This document shows positions 15,011 to 27,461 of a DNA stretch of 64,000 bases, piece by piece. The notes beneath the pieces were generated by a model, which worked only from the letters and a program-made list of their open reading frames with translations, searched no databases and was not told the DNA's origin. This DNA is from Hirudinaria manillensis (taxonomy: Eukaryota > Annelida > Clitellata > Hirudinida > Hirudinidae), in assembly GCA_034509925.1 (NCBI GenBank), contig CM067528.1:3487501-3551500 (forward strand), given 5' to 3'. The translations under genes and the position numbers were made by a program. The number at the start of each line of letters is the position of its first letter. Position 1 is the first letter of the stretch.

Positions 15011-15107
15011 TCACCATCACCGTCGTCATCACCATCATCATCGTCGTCATCACCATCATCATCGTCGTCGTCACCATCATCATCGTCGTCGTCGTCGTCA
15101 TCATCGT
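15011..15107. repeat. (ATC/GTC) tract with higher-order period
   Basis: A block reading CACCATCATCATCGTCGTC recurs about three times at 15- to 18-bp spacing. The mixed ATC/GTC array therefore spread as a larger unit rather than one triplet at a time. Confidence 0.75.
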
Positions 15108-15238
15108 ATTGGAAATGTTTTCGTTTCCATGGAGAGCAGACGTCATGAATAAATTTGCTCAATTTTGTCCCAATGAAGTATAATATTGAAGATGTAGCTA
15201 AACGCTGGTGGCACGATATTGCCAATAATTATAAAGAA

Positions 15239-15297
<59 letters not shown>
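15239..15297. repeat. (ATT)n microsatellite
   Basis: A pure ATT/TTA trinucleotide tract of about 19 units. The Tyr run in the open frame is not a gene. Confidence 0.95.
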
Positions 15298-15518
15298 TGG
15301 GATTTGGGATTTTCATGAGATGGGATATTTTTTCCTGAATGACCCAGGAAAGGATAGGATGACGTTTTCAATAGAATTTCAGTTTTACAAAAATTATTGG
15401 ATATTTAAAAATAAAATAGTTAAAAATTGAATTTAAAAACGTCGAAAATCGATTCCAGCCACGTCAGACATGACGTCCTGAATAATATTTGTGGTTGAAG
15501 GCCGTGAGTGAACCCAGG

Positions 15519-15721
15519 TGACGTCATTTCCTCTCAACTGCCAATCAAGAGGCGGGGTCAAAGGTCGCGAATATTCGCCACGCCCTCTTTGAAGTGAAGT
15601 TGCACGGATGTTTATGGTGCGTTCAATTAATCTCTTTGTATTCCTGCCTGAAATTCTACGAGGATTTAGTGCTGCCGTCCGTGACGTCACAACAATGGAA
15701 TCACGTGATTCGTCCGATTGG
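15519..15721. promoter_or_regulatory. CRE/CCAAT/GC/E-box cluster without a recognised gene
   Basis: Within about 200 bases there are TGACGTCA at 15519-15526, CCAAT at 15541-15545, a GGCGGGG box at 15551-15557, a second TGACGTCA at 15682-15689, CACGTG at 15702-15707 and ATTGG at 15717-15721. The stretch is richer in G+C than its surroundings. The combination resembles an animal proximal promoter, but no downstream exon is recognised on either strand. Confidence 0.3.
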
Positions 15722-15979
15722 ACCGGATGTTGTAACTTTGCGTTCATTAATTAAGTCTTTATTGTTGTTGTTGTTATTATTATTATTATTCTGCTATTGT
15801 TAGTCTACTAAGTGGTGAACAATAGAACCTCAACAACAATAATAATAATAATAATAATTATTCATTAATATTATTCATCGGTAATTGTAAATTATTTTAA
15901 CATCTCTCATAATTTAATGGCTGGCTGTAAAATGCTTTCAATTAAATTCCAATGATGTTTATAAATTTTAGATCCAAAT

Positions 15980-16024
<45 letters not shown>

Positions 16025-17689
16025 TTATCATAATTAATTCATGCACCAAGTCTCTCGTGAAGGAGTCTTCAAAGAGCATCAAGTGAAATATTTCAATTGC
16101 AAACCATCCACGTGCAAGCGTCGTATTCGTGGGTGGTCGTCGTACTCGTGGGTGGTCCTCGTATTCATGGGCGGTCGTCATATTCACTACTCGATGGTGT
16201 ATCGGATGATGTTCGAGAGTAAAAAGCAGAAAATTGAAGTTGATTTTTTAAAAAAATATCCGAAAATAATGAATTTTATTACTTCGCTTCGAAATTCCTG
16301 GATGCAATTTCGCGTCTATTATATGATAAATGATAAATAATAAAAGACGTCATCAATAAAGTGAGTCACGTGATTTAAAATCGTTCACGATGATTACGTT
16401 CCGCTTGATTGATCAATCCCCGGTGAGGTGGCACAATCGATTATGAGGGGTGGTCTCGAATGATTAACATCACGTGGAGATTTCCATGACGACGGGATGA
16501 ATAATATCATGATGACGACGACGATGATGATGACTGCGATGATAGTGATCTTTGTCTGTGGCAAGGTTGATGAGACATGAATGTTATGGCTACGCTACTG
16601 CAACTGCTGATTATGACGACGACGATGACGGCGGCAATGATGATGATGATGATGACGATGATGACGATGATGACGACGACCAGGCAAGAGTCAAATTGAG
16701 AGATTAAAGCACAGTGTGGGGTGTCGAAGACATAATGAAGACGGGCAACATTGAATTGCATTTCTCTTGTCTGTTGATTGGACTGGCACTTTATCAACAG
16801 CCGACCAATCACATCGATGGATCTCCAAAGCTTGACACTCGTTGATAAGAAAATTCGGCGCGAATTTCTGTTAATTAAACGTGCCGCGTGATTTCCGGTC
16901 ACCCTTTGTTCAGATGATAAAGATTATTGTTCAAAGTTAAATTGTTATGATTGTGTCGGTAATATCCGATAGTTGTGCTGGTGTGCTGTTGTGGATGATA
17001 AATGATGTTATTGATTATGATGATGATGATCATCATCATCAGATAAGTGGAAGTAGATATTACCTTAAGTAGTAGTGCCCCAACTTTCCACCGACATGAA
17101 TCATGGCCACCCATCCGCCCGTGTGCAGATTGAACCATTTTAAAGACACCACTTCCGGCACAGAAACAGTGACCCGTTTTCGCGATAAACGATTGGCTGC
17201 TGCCTCACTCGTGGGAATTTGAAATGAGAAATTTAAATGAGCGGAGCTCAGCATTCAAGTCACGCTGTCCAAGGAAAAAAACAACGACAACAGCAACAAC
17301 AGCTGCAACAGAAACAACAGCAACAACAACAACAACGACGACGACGACATCAGAGAGGAGAAGTATTCGAGGCTCGAGACGTGGAACGATTTTTGCTTCG
17401 AGTTGATTGCAAACAACAACATCAATCGAGTGAGCGATGATGAGGTTCGACCACCTAAAACTACAAACGACTACAATGACGACGACACCGTGATGATTAA
17501 TATGATGATGACGATGACGACGATGATGACGGTGCACACGGAAAGAAGGAAATGCCTGAATAGGTGGAAGCTAAACATTGAAATGGATCGATTGATCGTC
17601 GTGAAGGGGAACATTCCACTTCCGTGGTGAATCCGAACCACTTCCACTTATGAATCCCTTCATTTCTTACTCTTCGTTCCATCCATCGA

Positions 17690-17795
17690 TCCACCCATGC
17701 ATCCATCCATCCATCCGTCCGTTCATCCGTCATTCCATCCATCCATCTATCCGTCCATCCGTCCGTCCGTCCGTCCATCCATCCATCCATCCGCT
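17690..17795. repeat. (CATC/CGTC)n tetranucleotide repeat
   Basis: Degenerate CCAT and CCGT tetranucleotides. On the minus strand this is the same GGAT/GGAC family as at 4787-5701 and 7085-7215. Confidence 0.85.
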
Positions 17796-18046
17796 TGTTC
17801 AATTCTCCTGCCATCATGTATTTTGTTAAAAGAAGCTTTTTGAAATTAATGCTTCAAATGCGTGCGTGGTTCTTGCTTGTGACATTTTTAATTATATTTC
17901 ATGATGACGTTTACTTTCTATAATAGATCTTTTTTTTTCTATAATAATATTATGGTATATATTTATGCATATAATATTAATAATAAACATTAGTAAATAT
18001 GATTTACAAAATGTTCACGACTTAAGGGTGAATAACTTTTATTATC

Positions 18047-18160
18047 ATCGTAGCCACCACCATCATCATCATCATCGTCGTCGTCATCATCACCAGCAGC
18101 AGCAATATCATCATCATTGTCAACAGCATCATAATCATCATAATCATAACCACGTTCAAA
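18047..18160. repeat. (ATC/CAT) imperfect repeat
   Basis: CAT/ATC triplets mixed with CAG and ATA variants. The frames read His/Gln on plus and Met on minus. Confidence 0.75.
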
Positions 18161-19139
18161 CTGTTCATCTTCATCATCGTAATATCTGCCACTTCCTTTG
18201 GCACAGTCAGTGGAAAGATAAGAGCACGTGACGTCGGAACAGCACTGGTGACATCTTCAGAGGAGATAAAAAAAAATCGATTTTGATTCTTTTTTTTTGA
18301 TTTTAACTTTGAATTTTTCCACTCAAAATTTTTTTTGTTTTCCAGTTTTTTGTTGTTGTCTTCAGACGAGAAAATATCTGCGCAGTTGTGAGACTCCCCT
18401 TCGGGGTAATGGAACGACAAATTTATGAAGGTCACAAGGTCACGAGCAAAAGTTGAACTTCATTTTCGTACTTTCGAATGTTTTATCGTCCGGTGGCTTC
18501 TAGTACGAAGAACTTGGAGTTGATTGAGTCGTCGCACGATTGAATGATTGAGCGACTGAGTGATTGCATGACGAATGGTTTGTAATTTCAACCTCTGCGG
18601 CCCGAATCAATCAACCGGAGGAAGCAGAAACTTGAGAGCAGATAAGAATCGGACTTTCGTTCTCATTTTGTACTCCTTTAAATCAAGCCACGTCCGTGCT
18701 TGCCTGGAAAACATGCCATTACGGAGGTTATTTCCATCCGAAGCTGGAAAAATTGGAAGACGGAGGGTCAGAAGTAGTTGGATGTAAATCTTAAGACTAG
18801 GAAAATATCCCGGGAAGTCCGAAGACAATATCAACTTGAGTTTCAACCGGGGCCGTTATAAATCAAGGCTCGACAAAATTTGATTTCGAGGGTCTCCATT
18901 ATCGCTCGAGAAATACTTGGTCGATGATTAACCCACGGTAGGTGTCGCTGTAAATAAAAGTATAATTACTATTTTATATACAAAATTGGCCATTAACTCT
19001 CGTTGTAATCATCAAATTTCACTTAATGGTTCTTTAACTAACGTCATATTTGACAATAAAGCAAGGTGTCCTCGCTATTATAAATAAATTGGATTTTAAT
19101 TACAGGATACTTTCAGAAGCAATTATATTCATTGTTATT

Positions 19140-19262
<123 letters not shown>

Positions 19263-19935
19263 TTTTTTATTATTATGACGTCAGGATGCGCCAATAATTT
19301 TAAAGTGAGAATCCAATGATGCACTTCCCCTGAGAGGCCAATTAACCCAGTTGATCACGTGGACGATAAATTGTTCCCCACTTTGGACTATAATGCCTTT
19401 TTAAGGAGTAGTAAATAAATGAAGCACAATCTGACCAATTAATGATTCTATAATTGGGTCATATTATGACCTGTTAATGATTCGATAATTAGGTTATCAT
19501 CTGACCTATCAATGCATCGATAATCGGGTCATAATCTAACTATAACCAATCATGTAATTGGGCCACGAAGTTCTGGAATGGAGGTCAATTTGATCTGATT
19601 TTTCCAATCATAAATCGTCGAAAGTTGCATGGATTTTAAGTTTCAATTCTTGTTTCAATGCTGCCATATTTTTACGCCTTTTGATTTTCAATAATATTAT
19701 AGTTATTAATATTATTTTAATTAACGTTATTATGTGATATTGTTAATAACAATAATAATGTTAATTATTTTTTCATAATAAAGTCATTATTTTGCTATTA
19801 ATTTAATTGTTGTCAATATTATCTATGTCTCAAAAATCGATCGATTCATAATTTCTATTCTTAGCAAAATTCCAATTTCTGCAAGAAATCTTGGAGCAAA
19901 CTTTGATGGAAAACGGAAACACAGTACACAGGCCT

Positions 19936-20145
19936 GCGTATGAATACACCTGAATACGTATGAATACGCTTGAATACGTATGAATACACCTGAATACGTA
20001 TGAATACACTTGAATACGTATGAATACACCTGCATACGTATGAATACACTTGAATACGTATGAATACACCTGAATACGTATGAATACACTTGAATACGTA
20101 TGAATACACCTGCATACGTATGAATACACTTGAATATCTTGAAAC
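19936..20145. repeat. 20-bp minisatellite
   Basis: About ten copies of a 20-base unit, TGAATACACYTGAATACGTA, alternating CACC and CACT versions with an occasional TGCATA variant. The unit itself is two diverged 10-mers. Because 20 is not a multiple of three and the unit has no stop on the minus strand, all three minus frames are open and read the same rotating peptide (V-F-I-R-I-Q-V-Y-S-Y). I take this as a non-coding minisatellite. Confidence 0.9.
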
Positions 20146-23098
20146 CGCCAATCGAAAAAGAACTTTCGGTTTTCAACTCCGGAAATTCGAATCGGAAATC
20201 TGCCGTTAAAATTGAAACTGAAATCAATCCAATTTATGGCTTTCACTCATCTCTGGGGATGCTTCAAGAGCAGACGATATTTTCATATTTATTTATTTAT
20301 TTTTTATTATTATTTTCAATAAATAGAAGTTTTTTTTCTCCGGAAGAAGGGAAGCTCGGTATAATAATGAAGCAATTTATCAAAGAGTTTTCTTTTTTAC
20401 AAATAAACGTGAGCACTTTAAGCCTCAATAAATGAATTTCATTTATTAGACATTTCTTTTTACATCTCGAAGGGTTTTTCAAAGTTTATTTTGCTGAATT
20501 TGCAGGGAAAAAAATCCTATTAACCTTTTTTTTTGGCAACATTTGGATCAGCACTTATTGAATAGCACTGAAATTGCCATGTTCCAAATTTTATTTGCTG
20601 ATCTCCTAGAAACAAGAAATGAGAGAATATCTGTGAAAAGGAAATTATTCCTTTTCGATTATATATATTTTTTTTATATTTTCGTTTTATTTTATTTTTT
20701 TTTATTCCTGGTCTTAATGGCTGCGCTAAAAATGATTCGCATCATGCGCCAGGGGTAATTTGTCATTCGGTGATGGATACGTATTGGGAGGAGCTTATGG
20801 GGGTGATTGTTGGTGTGTTTATTTCCCCACTCCCCACTCCACCCCCAAAGTGGAGTGGTTTTTATTTTTAAATTTATTCCTTTTGCGTCTATTTATTATT
20901 TAATTTCGTCAAAATAGACTTGTTATATTCTTGGAAAGATAGTATAAGTTAATAGGTGCATTCGTGATGCAACCGATGACACGTAAGAAACTCATCGTGA
21001 AAAGATTGATTATTTCATGACACACTTCTAATGATAGTTCTAATGAACTCAGACCTTTCATCCCAGACGTTCCCTCAAACGACTGGTTTAAAAATAAAAA
21101 TAGTTTTAAAAATATTTTCTACCTCGCTATTTTCAACTACAGATTGCATGTTCTAATGAATTTCAACACCTCTTTCTGAAATAGAATGAACTCCAGTGTG
21201 CATTTCCTTCCGGCCATAATTCTGGCCCTAACGAGATATCACGATTTCCTGATGACATGGAATTTTGTCACCGACTTTTGTAAATAACTTCAGAAAGACA
21301 ACTGCAGAAGTTGTGACTGAGGAGTGAAATAATAAATAAAGTCATTCTCGGATCTTCTCCAACGTGACATCCTGCTAAACTCAATCAACATGTCAGCGCC
21401 ATCAGTCGACGGATCGGAAAAGGCTTATTTAAATTTTTTTGGTTTTTAAATAAATCGAAATAAAATATAAAAAAATCTCTCGATCTAAAGCAAAGCTAAA
21501 AAGAACTTCAACGACTCCATAACAATTGACATTGCAGAAAACAAATTTATCAGGTCTGAAAGATTTTCATTAGTTAACAGAATTAAGTTTAATTGTATTT
21601 TCTGAGCATTCCAATGAGTAAAAGAATGTTTGGTAAACATATTTTCTTACCCAGCCAAGCTTCCAAGTGACGTGTCCTATCAGCAACTGGATGGACAGCA
21701 ATAAGTCTTAGAGAGTGTCGCCTCACACGACTTGATTTTATTCAACCGAACCGACCCAATTATGAATTGGATCGTGTGACTTTATTATTTTATTTCATTT
21801 GGTACGTAATTAAGACCTCTTTATTTGTTAAAAGGAGATATTTAATAGTCGAGTTTCTTCCGCCTCTGCAAAAACCACGAAAATTTATAGAAAAAATGTT
21901 TATCGCCATTTTTTGTCTGAAAAATTTTAAAACTAAGATTTATGGGTGCTTGCAATTTCGTTAGGAAGAGCAATTTTGTTTTTATGTAAATAATAAAAGT
22001 CTAAAATATTTCTGAACAATTTCGGACGAATTGTCTTAGAATTCAAACGAACCAATCGCAGATGTAGGCGGCAGCAACGGACGCCATTTGTTGTGGTGCA
22101 ACGGAGGATGAGTTGTTGTTGTTGTTGTTGCATTGTTGTTGTTCTGGTCGAGTATGTTGGTTCTTTTAATTAACTGGGCTGTTCTTATCCGTTGATTTTG
22201 CTGCATTCGCATTTCAAGTTATGTTTTATCTTGGAAAGGCTAATAAAGCTAGGTTAATGCTAAGGTTAAAGCGTTTACATAAAGGTTCGCATTGATTTAC
22301 AACTAATTCGCAGCTTGGTCCTTTAATCAGAGTTCAGATGCAAGATAATTAGGTGGGTTTCGGAGTATGGACGTGGTTTCGAAAAATGGCCACGAGCTGT
22401 GGACTGGCCTCTGGAAGCCAGTAAATTTTGTTTGCTTAAATGTTTTGCGAAATAATCTCGAGAAAGAGGTGTTTATATATGTACATATATATCAATAGAT
22501 ACCATACCATCTTAAAGGGTTATTTTTTGGATATGTAGGGAGTTCAAAGGGAATCTATAATGGGTTGTAATTAGCGTTAAAAGTTCAAAATGTCTGGTTA
22601 TTCTTGGAGCAATGCAAGCGATTACTAAAAAAATAGTCAGTGCGCATTCTGGAATCTTTGGAGCTTGCAAATTTTGTTTTTGTTGTTTGTTTTTTAACAA
22701 AAAAAAACTTCAAAGAACTCGAAAAAATTATTTAAGATTATGCCTTTATCCAACCTAGCGGTGTCATTGAATCAAAAGTGGAACCCTGGTCACAGTCTCG
22801 ATGTGGACTTAGCCTCTCCGAACGTCTTAATATGGATGGAGGCGGTGGAAAAGTTCCAAGTGATGGCTAAGGAGTTGCAAGTTGTGGTTAAAATATGAAT
22901 TTAAGTTGGCTTGGAAATTTATCGGACAAAGGACGGTGTTTTATCTTTTTAGTATCCAGTTATTTATAGACATGGTCTGGCTTATTATTTCTGATTTCTA
23001 GTTTGATTTATTGGGAGATCAAATGCGTTAGTAGCATCTGTTTCTGTAGCATTTGTTTCAATTATATAAAAAAAGAATGCTTCAGACAAAATTGAGTA

Positions 23099-23104
23099 TT
23101 TATT
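23099..23104 (-). promoter_or_regulatory. Poly(A) signal of the Asp-rich repeat gene
   Basis: AATAAA on the minus strand, about 85 bases after the stop codon at 23189-23191. A second AATAAA lies at 23007-23012. Confidence 0.5.
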
Positions 23105-23188
23105 GATAGTAAAAATTTTTACACACACAGTGAGGGTATAAAATGTACGAAATTGGAGGGTTTTTAGAAAAAAAAACGAAATCACAGA

Positions 23189-26100
23189 CTAATCCCTCGT
23201 TGCCTCTTCTTTCGTCTTAGGCTTGTTGAGCCAGTCTGAGGCGAATTTGGTGACTTGCCACCAGCTACCTTCTTCCTTCTCTTCTGTTTCCTTGACGTCT
23301 GACTCTGTGGGTTCTTGGGTCGGCTGGTTGTCATAGTACCAAGATGTCATGAAATCCCAAAGGTCGAGATCTTCGTGGCTTTCGGCAGCTTTATACTTTG
23401 ACTTTCCGACCGTTTTCAGAAATTTCTTGGCGTAGTTGGGGTCATCTTCGTCGGCAACTCCATCGCCGTCGGAATCGGTGTCCAGTCTGTCTGGAATACC
23501 ATCGTTGTCGTCGTCATCGTCCAAGTAGTCTGGTATTCCATCGCCGTCTGAATCTCTGGTCGAGAACCATTCAGCGTCCTCATCCAGCATGTCGAATCGC
23601 TTGTAGCCGGTCGTGCTGGAGTAGTCGTTGGAAGGATCGTTCTGGATGTAGTCGGGATCGATATTATCCGGTATGCCATCTCCGTCGCTATCGTCGGTTA
23701 CCCCATCTCCATCTTTGTCGTCATCGAGGCTGTCGGGTATTCCGTCGTTGTCATCGTCATCATCTAGGTGATCAGGTATTCCGTCGCCATCCGTGTCCTT
23801 CTCTAGATCGTCAGGCACTCCATTACCATCATCGTCTTCATCTTCATCATCGTCAACCCCGTCGTTGTCGTCGTCGTTGTCCAGATAATCGGGCACTCCA
23901 TCACCATCTGTATCCACCTGTTTGTAGTCCGGAATTCCATCGTTGTTATTATCATTATCCTGATTGTCAGGAATGCCGTCACCGTCTAAATCCTCTTCAT
24001 CGTCGGGTATTCCATCGCCATCGTCGTCATCATCTTCACTGTCTGGTATTCCATCATTATCATCATCGTCGTCGAGATAATCTGGGACACCGTCTCCATC
24101 TGTATCAACCTCCAAATGATCAGGTATGCCATTACCATCATCATCGTCGTCTTCACTGTCAGGTATTCCGTCATTATCATCATCGTCATCGAGGTAATCT
24201 GGTATTCCATCTCCGTCTGTATCAACTTCTTGAGAATCAGGTATACCGTCGCCATCGTCGTCATCGTCTTCACTATCCGGTATGCCGTCGTTGTCATCAT
24301 CGTCATCAAGGTAGTCGGGTACACCATCACCATCCGTGTCTTTCTCCAGTTCGTCTGGAATACCGTTACCGTCATCATCATCATCAAGGTAATCGGGGAT
24401 GCCATCATTATCATCATCGTCATCGACGTCATCGGGGATTCCGTCACCATCGGTGTCAAGTTCTTCGCTGTCAGGAATACCGTCGCCATCATCGTCGTCA
24501 TCTTCACTATCTGGAATGCCATCATTATCATCATCGTCATCCAGGTAGTCCGGTATGCCATCACCATCTGTGTCAACTTCATGAATGTCCGGAATTCCAT
24601 CGCCGTCGTCGTCATCATCTTCACTGTCTGGTATTCCGTCATTGTCATCGTCGTCGTCTAAATAATCCGGAATGCCATCACCATCCGTGTCAATTTCTTG
24701 AGAATCTGGTATACCATCGCCATCATCGTCGTCATCTTCACTATCTGGAATGCCATCGTTGTCGTCATCGTCATCCAGGTAGTCAGGTATTCCGTCTCCA
24801 TCTGTATCTAATTCCAAGTGATCAGGTATGCCATCGCCATCATCGTCGTCGTCTTCGTCATCTGGAATGCCATCATTATCATCATCGTCATCAAGATAAT
24901 CTGGTATCCCATCTTTGTCTGAATCGATTTGCTCTATATCAGGGATGCCATCACCATCGTCGTCGTCATCTTCACTATCAGGAATTCCATCATTATCATC
25001 ATCGTCGTCCAAATGGTCCGGTATTCCATCTCCGTCTGTGTCCTTTTCTAAAGCGTCTGGAATTCCATTTCCGTTGGCATCATCGTCTTCACTGTCAGGA
25101 ATACCATCATTGTCGTCATCCTCATCCAGGTAATCGGGTATTCCGTCACCATCTGTGTCTTCGTGATCGTCAGGTATGCCATCTCCGTCATCATCATCGT
25201 CCAACCAATCAGGTATGCCATCATTATCATCATCGGTATCTAAGTAATCTGGAATGCCATCGTTGTCTGAGTCTTTCTGCAGAAAATCTGGAATTCCGTC
25301 CCCATCTTTGTCTTTGTCCAGGTGGTCAGGTATTCCATCATTATCATCATCGTCGTCCAGGTAGTCGGGTATTCCATCTCCGTCTGTGTCGATTTCTTCG
25401 ATGTCTGGAATTCCGTCGCCATCGTCGTCATCGTCTTCGGAATCTGGAATGCCATCGTTGTCGTCGTCGTCGTCCAGATAGTCAGGTATTCCATCTCCAT
25501 CTGTGTCTACTTCTTGAGAATCAGGTATACCGTCGCCATCATCGTCGTCGTCTTCAGTGTCTGGTATGCCGTCATTGTCATCGTCATCATCAAGGTAGTC
25601 GGGTACACCATCACCATCCGTGTCTTTCTCCAGTTCGTCTGGAATACCGTTACCGTCATCATCATCATCAAGGTAATCGGGGATGCCATCATTATCATCA
25701 TCGTCATCGACGTCATCGGGGATTCCGTCACCATCGGTATCAAGTTCTTCGCTATCAGGAATACCGTCGCCATCATCGTCGTCATCTTCACTATCTGGAA
25801 TGCCATCATTATCATCATCGTCATCCAGGTAGTCCGGTATGCCATCACCATCTGTGTCAACTTCATGAACGTCCGGAATTCCATCGCCGTCGTCGTCGTC
25901 ATCTTCGGAATCCGGAATGCCATCATTATCATCATCGTCGTCAAGGTAGTCTGGGATTCCATCTCCATCAGTATCCAGCTCCAGGTGGTCGGGGATGCCA
26001 TCTCCGTCGTCGTCGTCATCTTCACTGTCTGGTATTCCATCATTGTCATCGTCGTCGTCTAAATAATCCGGAATGCCATCACCATCCGTGTCAATTTCTT

Positions 26101-27461
26101 GAGAATCTGGTATACCATCGCCATCGTCGTCGTCATCTTCGCTATCTGGAATGCCATCGTTGTCGTCATCGTCATCCAGGTAGTCAGGTATGCCATCTCC
26201 GTCTGTATCTTTTTCCAGATGATCCGGTATGCCATCGCCATCATCGTCATCGTCTTCGCTATCTGGAATGCCATCGTTGTCGTCGTCGTCATCCAGGTAG
26301 TCAGGAATTCCGTCTCCATCTGTATCTACTTCCTGGTAATCAGGTATACCATCACCATCATCGTCGTCGTCTTCGCTATCTGGAATGCCATCATTATCAT
26401 CGTCTTCGTCCAAATAATCTGGTATGCCATCGCCGTCTGTGTCTAATTTTTTATCTATTTTTGGCACAGTCTTTGGCACGACCTTTTGACTTATAATCTT
26501 CTGAAATTGTTCATCACTGATTATTAGAATGCAATATCTTTAGGATTCATTTTCCTTTAAAATCTCTTGTTTTAAAAATGATTTTAGCCTATTAATTTAT
26601 TTTAAATACAAGTACCATCGAAACTTACCCCAGGTACGACATTCCTTGCTTTAAGGGCTGGATTTAGAGGTGCCTTTGAGGTCGAAAGAGTTGGGCTTTT
26701 GCCAATTTGTGGCTTTTGTTGTTGGACCTTTTTTCCTGTCTGTCCTTGGGGTGTGGGTGTGCTGATCTTTTGTACGACTGGTTTGGCCGCTTGTGGAGCT
26801 TTTTTCGGCACTTTCTCGTTGATTGGTGTTACTTTTGGAGGAGTCTTGGCCGAAGGGAGGACTTGTTGCAGTTTCTTTTTGACGACATTTACACTCTGCT
26901 TGAGATCGGCTTCTAGTTTTTTTACTACTTTCGTTGTTTTTGTCTCGACAGTTTTCGGTAGTTGTTTCGCTGTTGTCTTGACATTTGCAGTTCTGTTTCA
27001 ATTTTTGAAGAGTTGGATGTATAAAAGGATGATATTGCCATTTGCAATATCAAGAGATCGTTATTGAAAATTATTTTTAATATAATAATAAAATATAATA
27101 ATAATAGTTAAGGTAGGAAGACGCACAATATCCTTGCTGGAAACCCGAAACAAACTCACACTGGTTTGAAAGACTTCTTTGCTTGTTGCTGGCTCAACAC
27201 AACAACACCTGAAAGCACAATTACGATTTGCTGATTCTCATTATCAGACAATAGAAATTCTTTGGGTTTTAACACACATTTCCTTCATTTATCGAGTTGA
27301 TTAGAATATAATAAATTACATGCTATTACAATATAATGCTAATGTATTTTTCTTATATTGGCTATGAAAATTGTAATCAAAATTCAATTATATCATATTT
27401 AAGACGGAAGCTTACCGACAATGAAGAGCAGCAGAAACAACAATAATAATTTCTTCACCAT
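23189..27461 (-). CDS. Secreted hyper-acidic thrombospondin type 3-like repeat protein
   Basis: Four exons on the minus strand: 27461-27416, 27208-27160, 26992-26629 and 26500-23189 (1256 residues). All junctions are GT-AG and in frame (phases 1, 2, 0). Exon 1 starts [16 protein letters not shown] and continues [11 protein letters not shown], a clear signal peptide. Residues about 25-172 are Lys/Pro/Thr/Gln-rich with roughly 34 basic and 5 acidic residues. Residues about 173-1177 are some 25 copies of a 39-residue unit made of three 13-residue calcium-loop motifs of the types [26 protein letters not shown] and DDDGDGIPD. The pattern is that of thrombospondin type 3 repeats, which bind Ca2+, but without their cysteines. 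About half of each unit is Asp or Glu. The last 79 residues are non-repetitive with several Trp and Tyr. No transmembrane span is seen. Inferred role: secreted calcium-loaded matrix or mineral-associated protein. Ordinary introns argue against bacterial contamination. The exact function is unknown to me. Confidence 0.88.

Noticed and set aside
19936-20145. CRISPR-like array
   Set aside because: The repeats are contiguous without unique spacers, and the DNA is eukaryotic.
19823-20246. Three overlapping minus-strand frames with a repeated V-F-I-R-I-Q-V-Y-S-Y peptide
   Set aside because: The same peptide in all three frames is what a stop-free 20-bp tandem repeat must give; it is not evidence of coding.
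23398-26496. A 1032-codon open frame on the plus strand, rich in His, Arg and Cys
   Set aside because: It is the exact antisense of the Asp-repeat exon. GAY-rich, GGX-ATA/CCA-GAT units have no stop in this complementary frame, so it stays open by repetition. The minus strand has signal peptide, splice sites and a known repeat family; this strand has none.
23189-26500. Bacterial contamination or very recent bacterial transfer as the source of the Cys-free TSP3 array
   Set aside because: Three in-frame introns, a eukaryotic poly(A) signal and surrounding animal DNA argue for a resident gene. Ancient transfer cannot be excluded but nothing in the sequence requires it.
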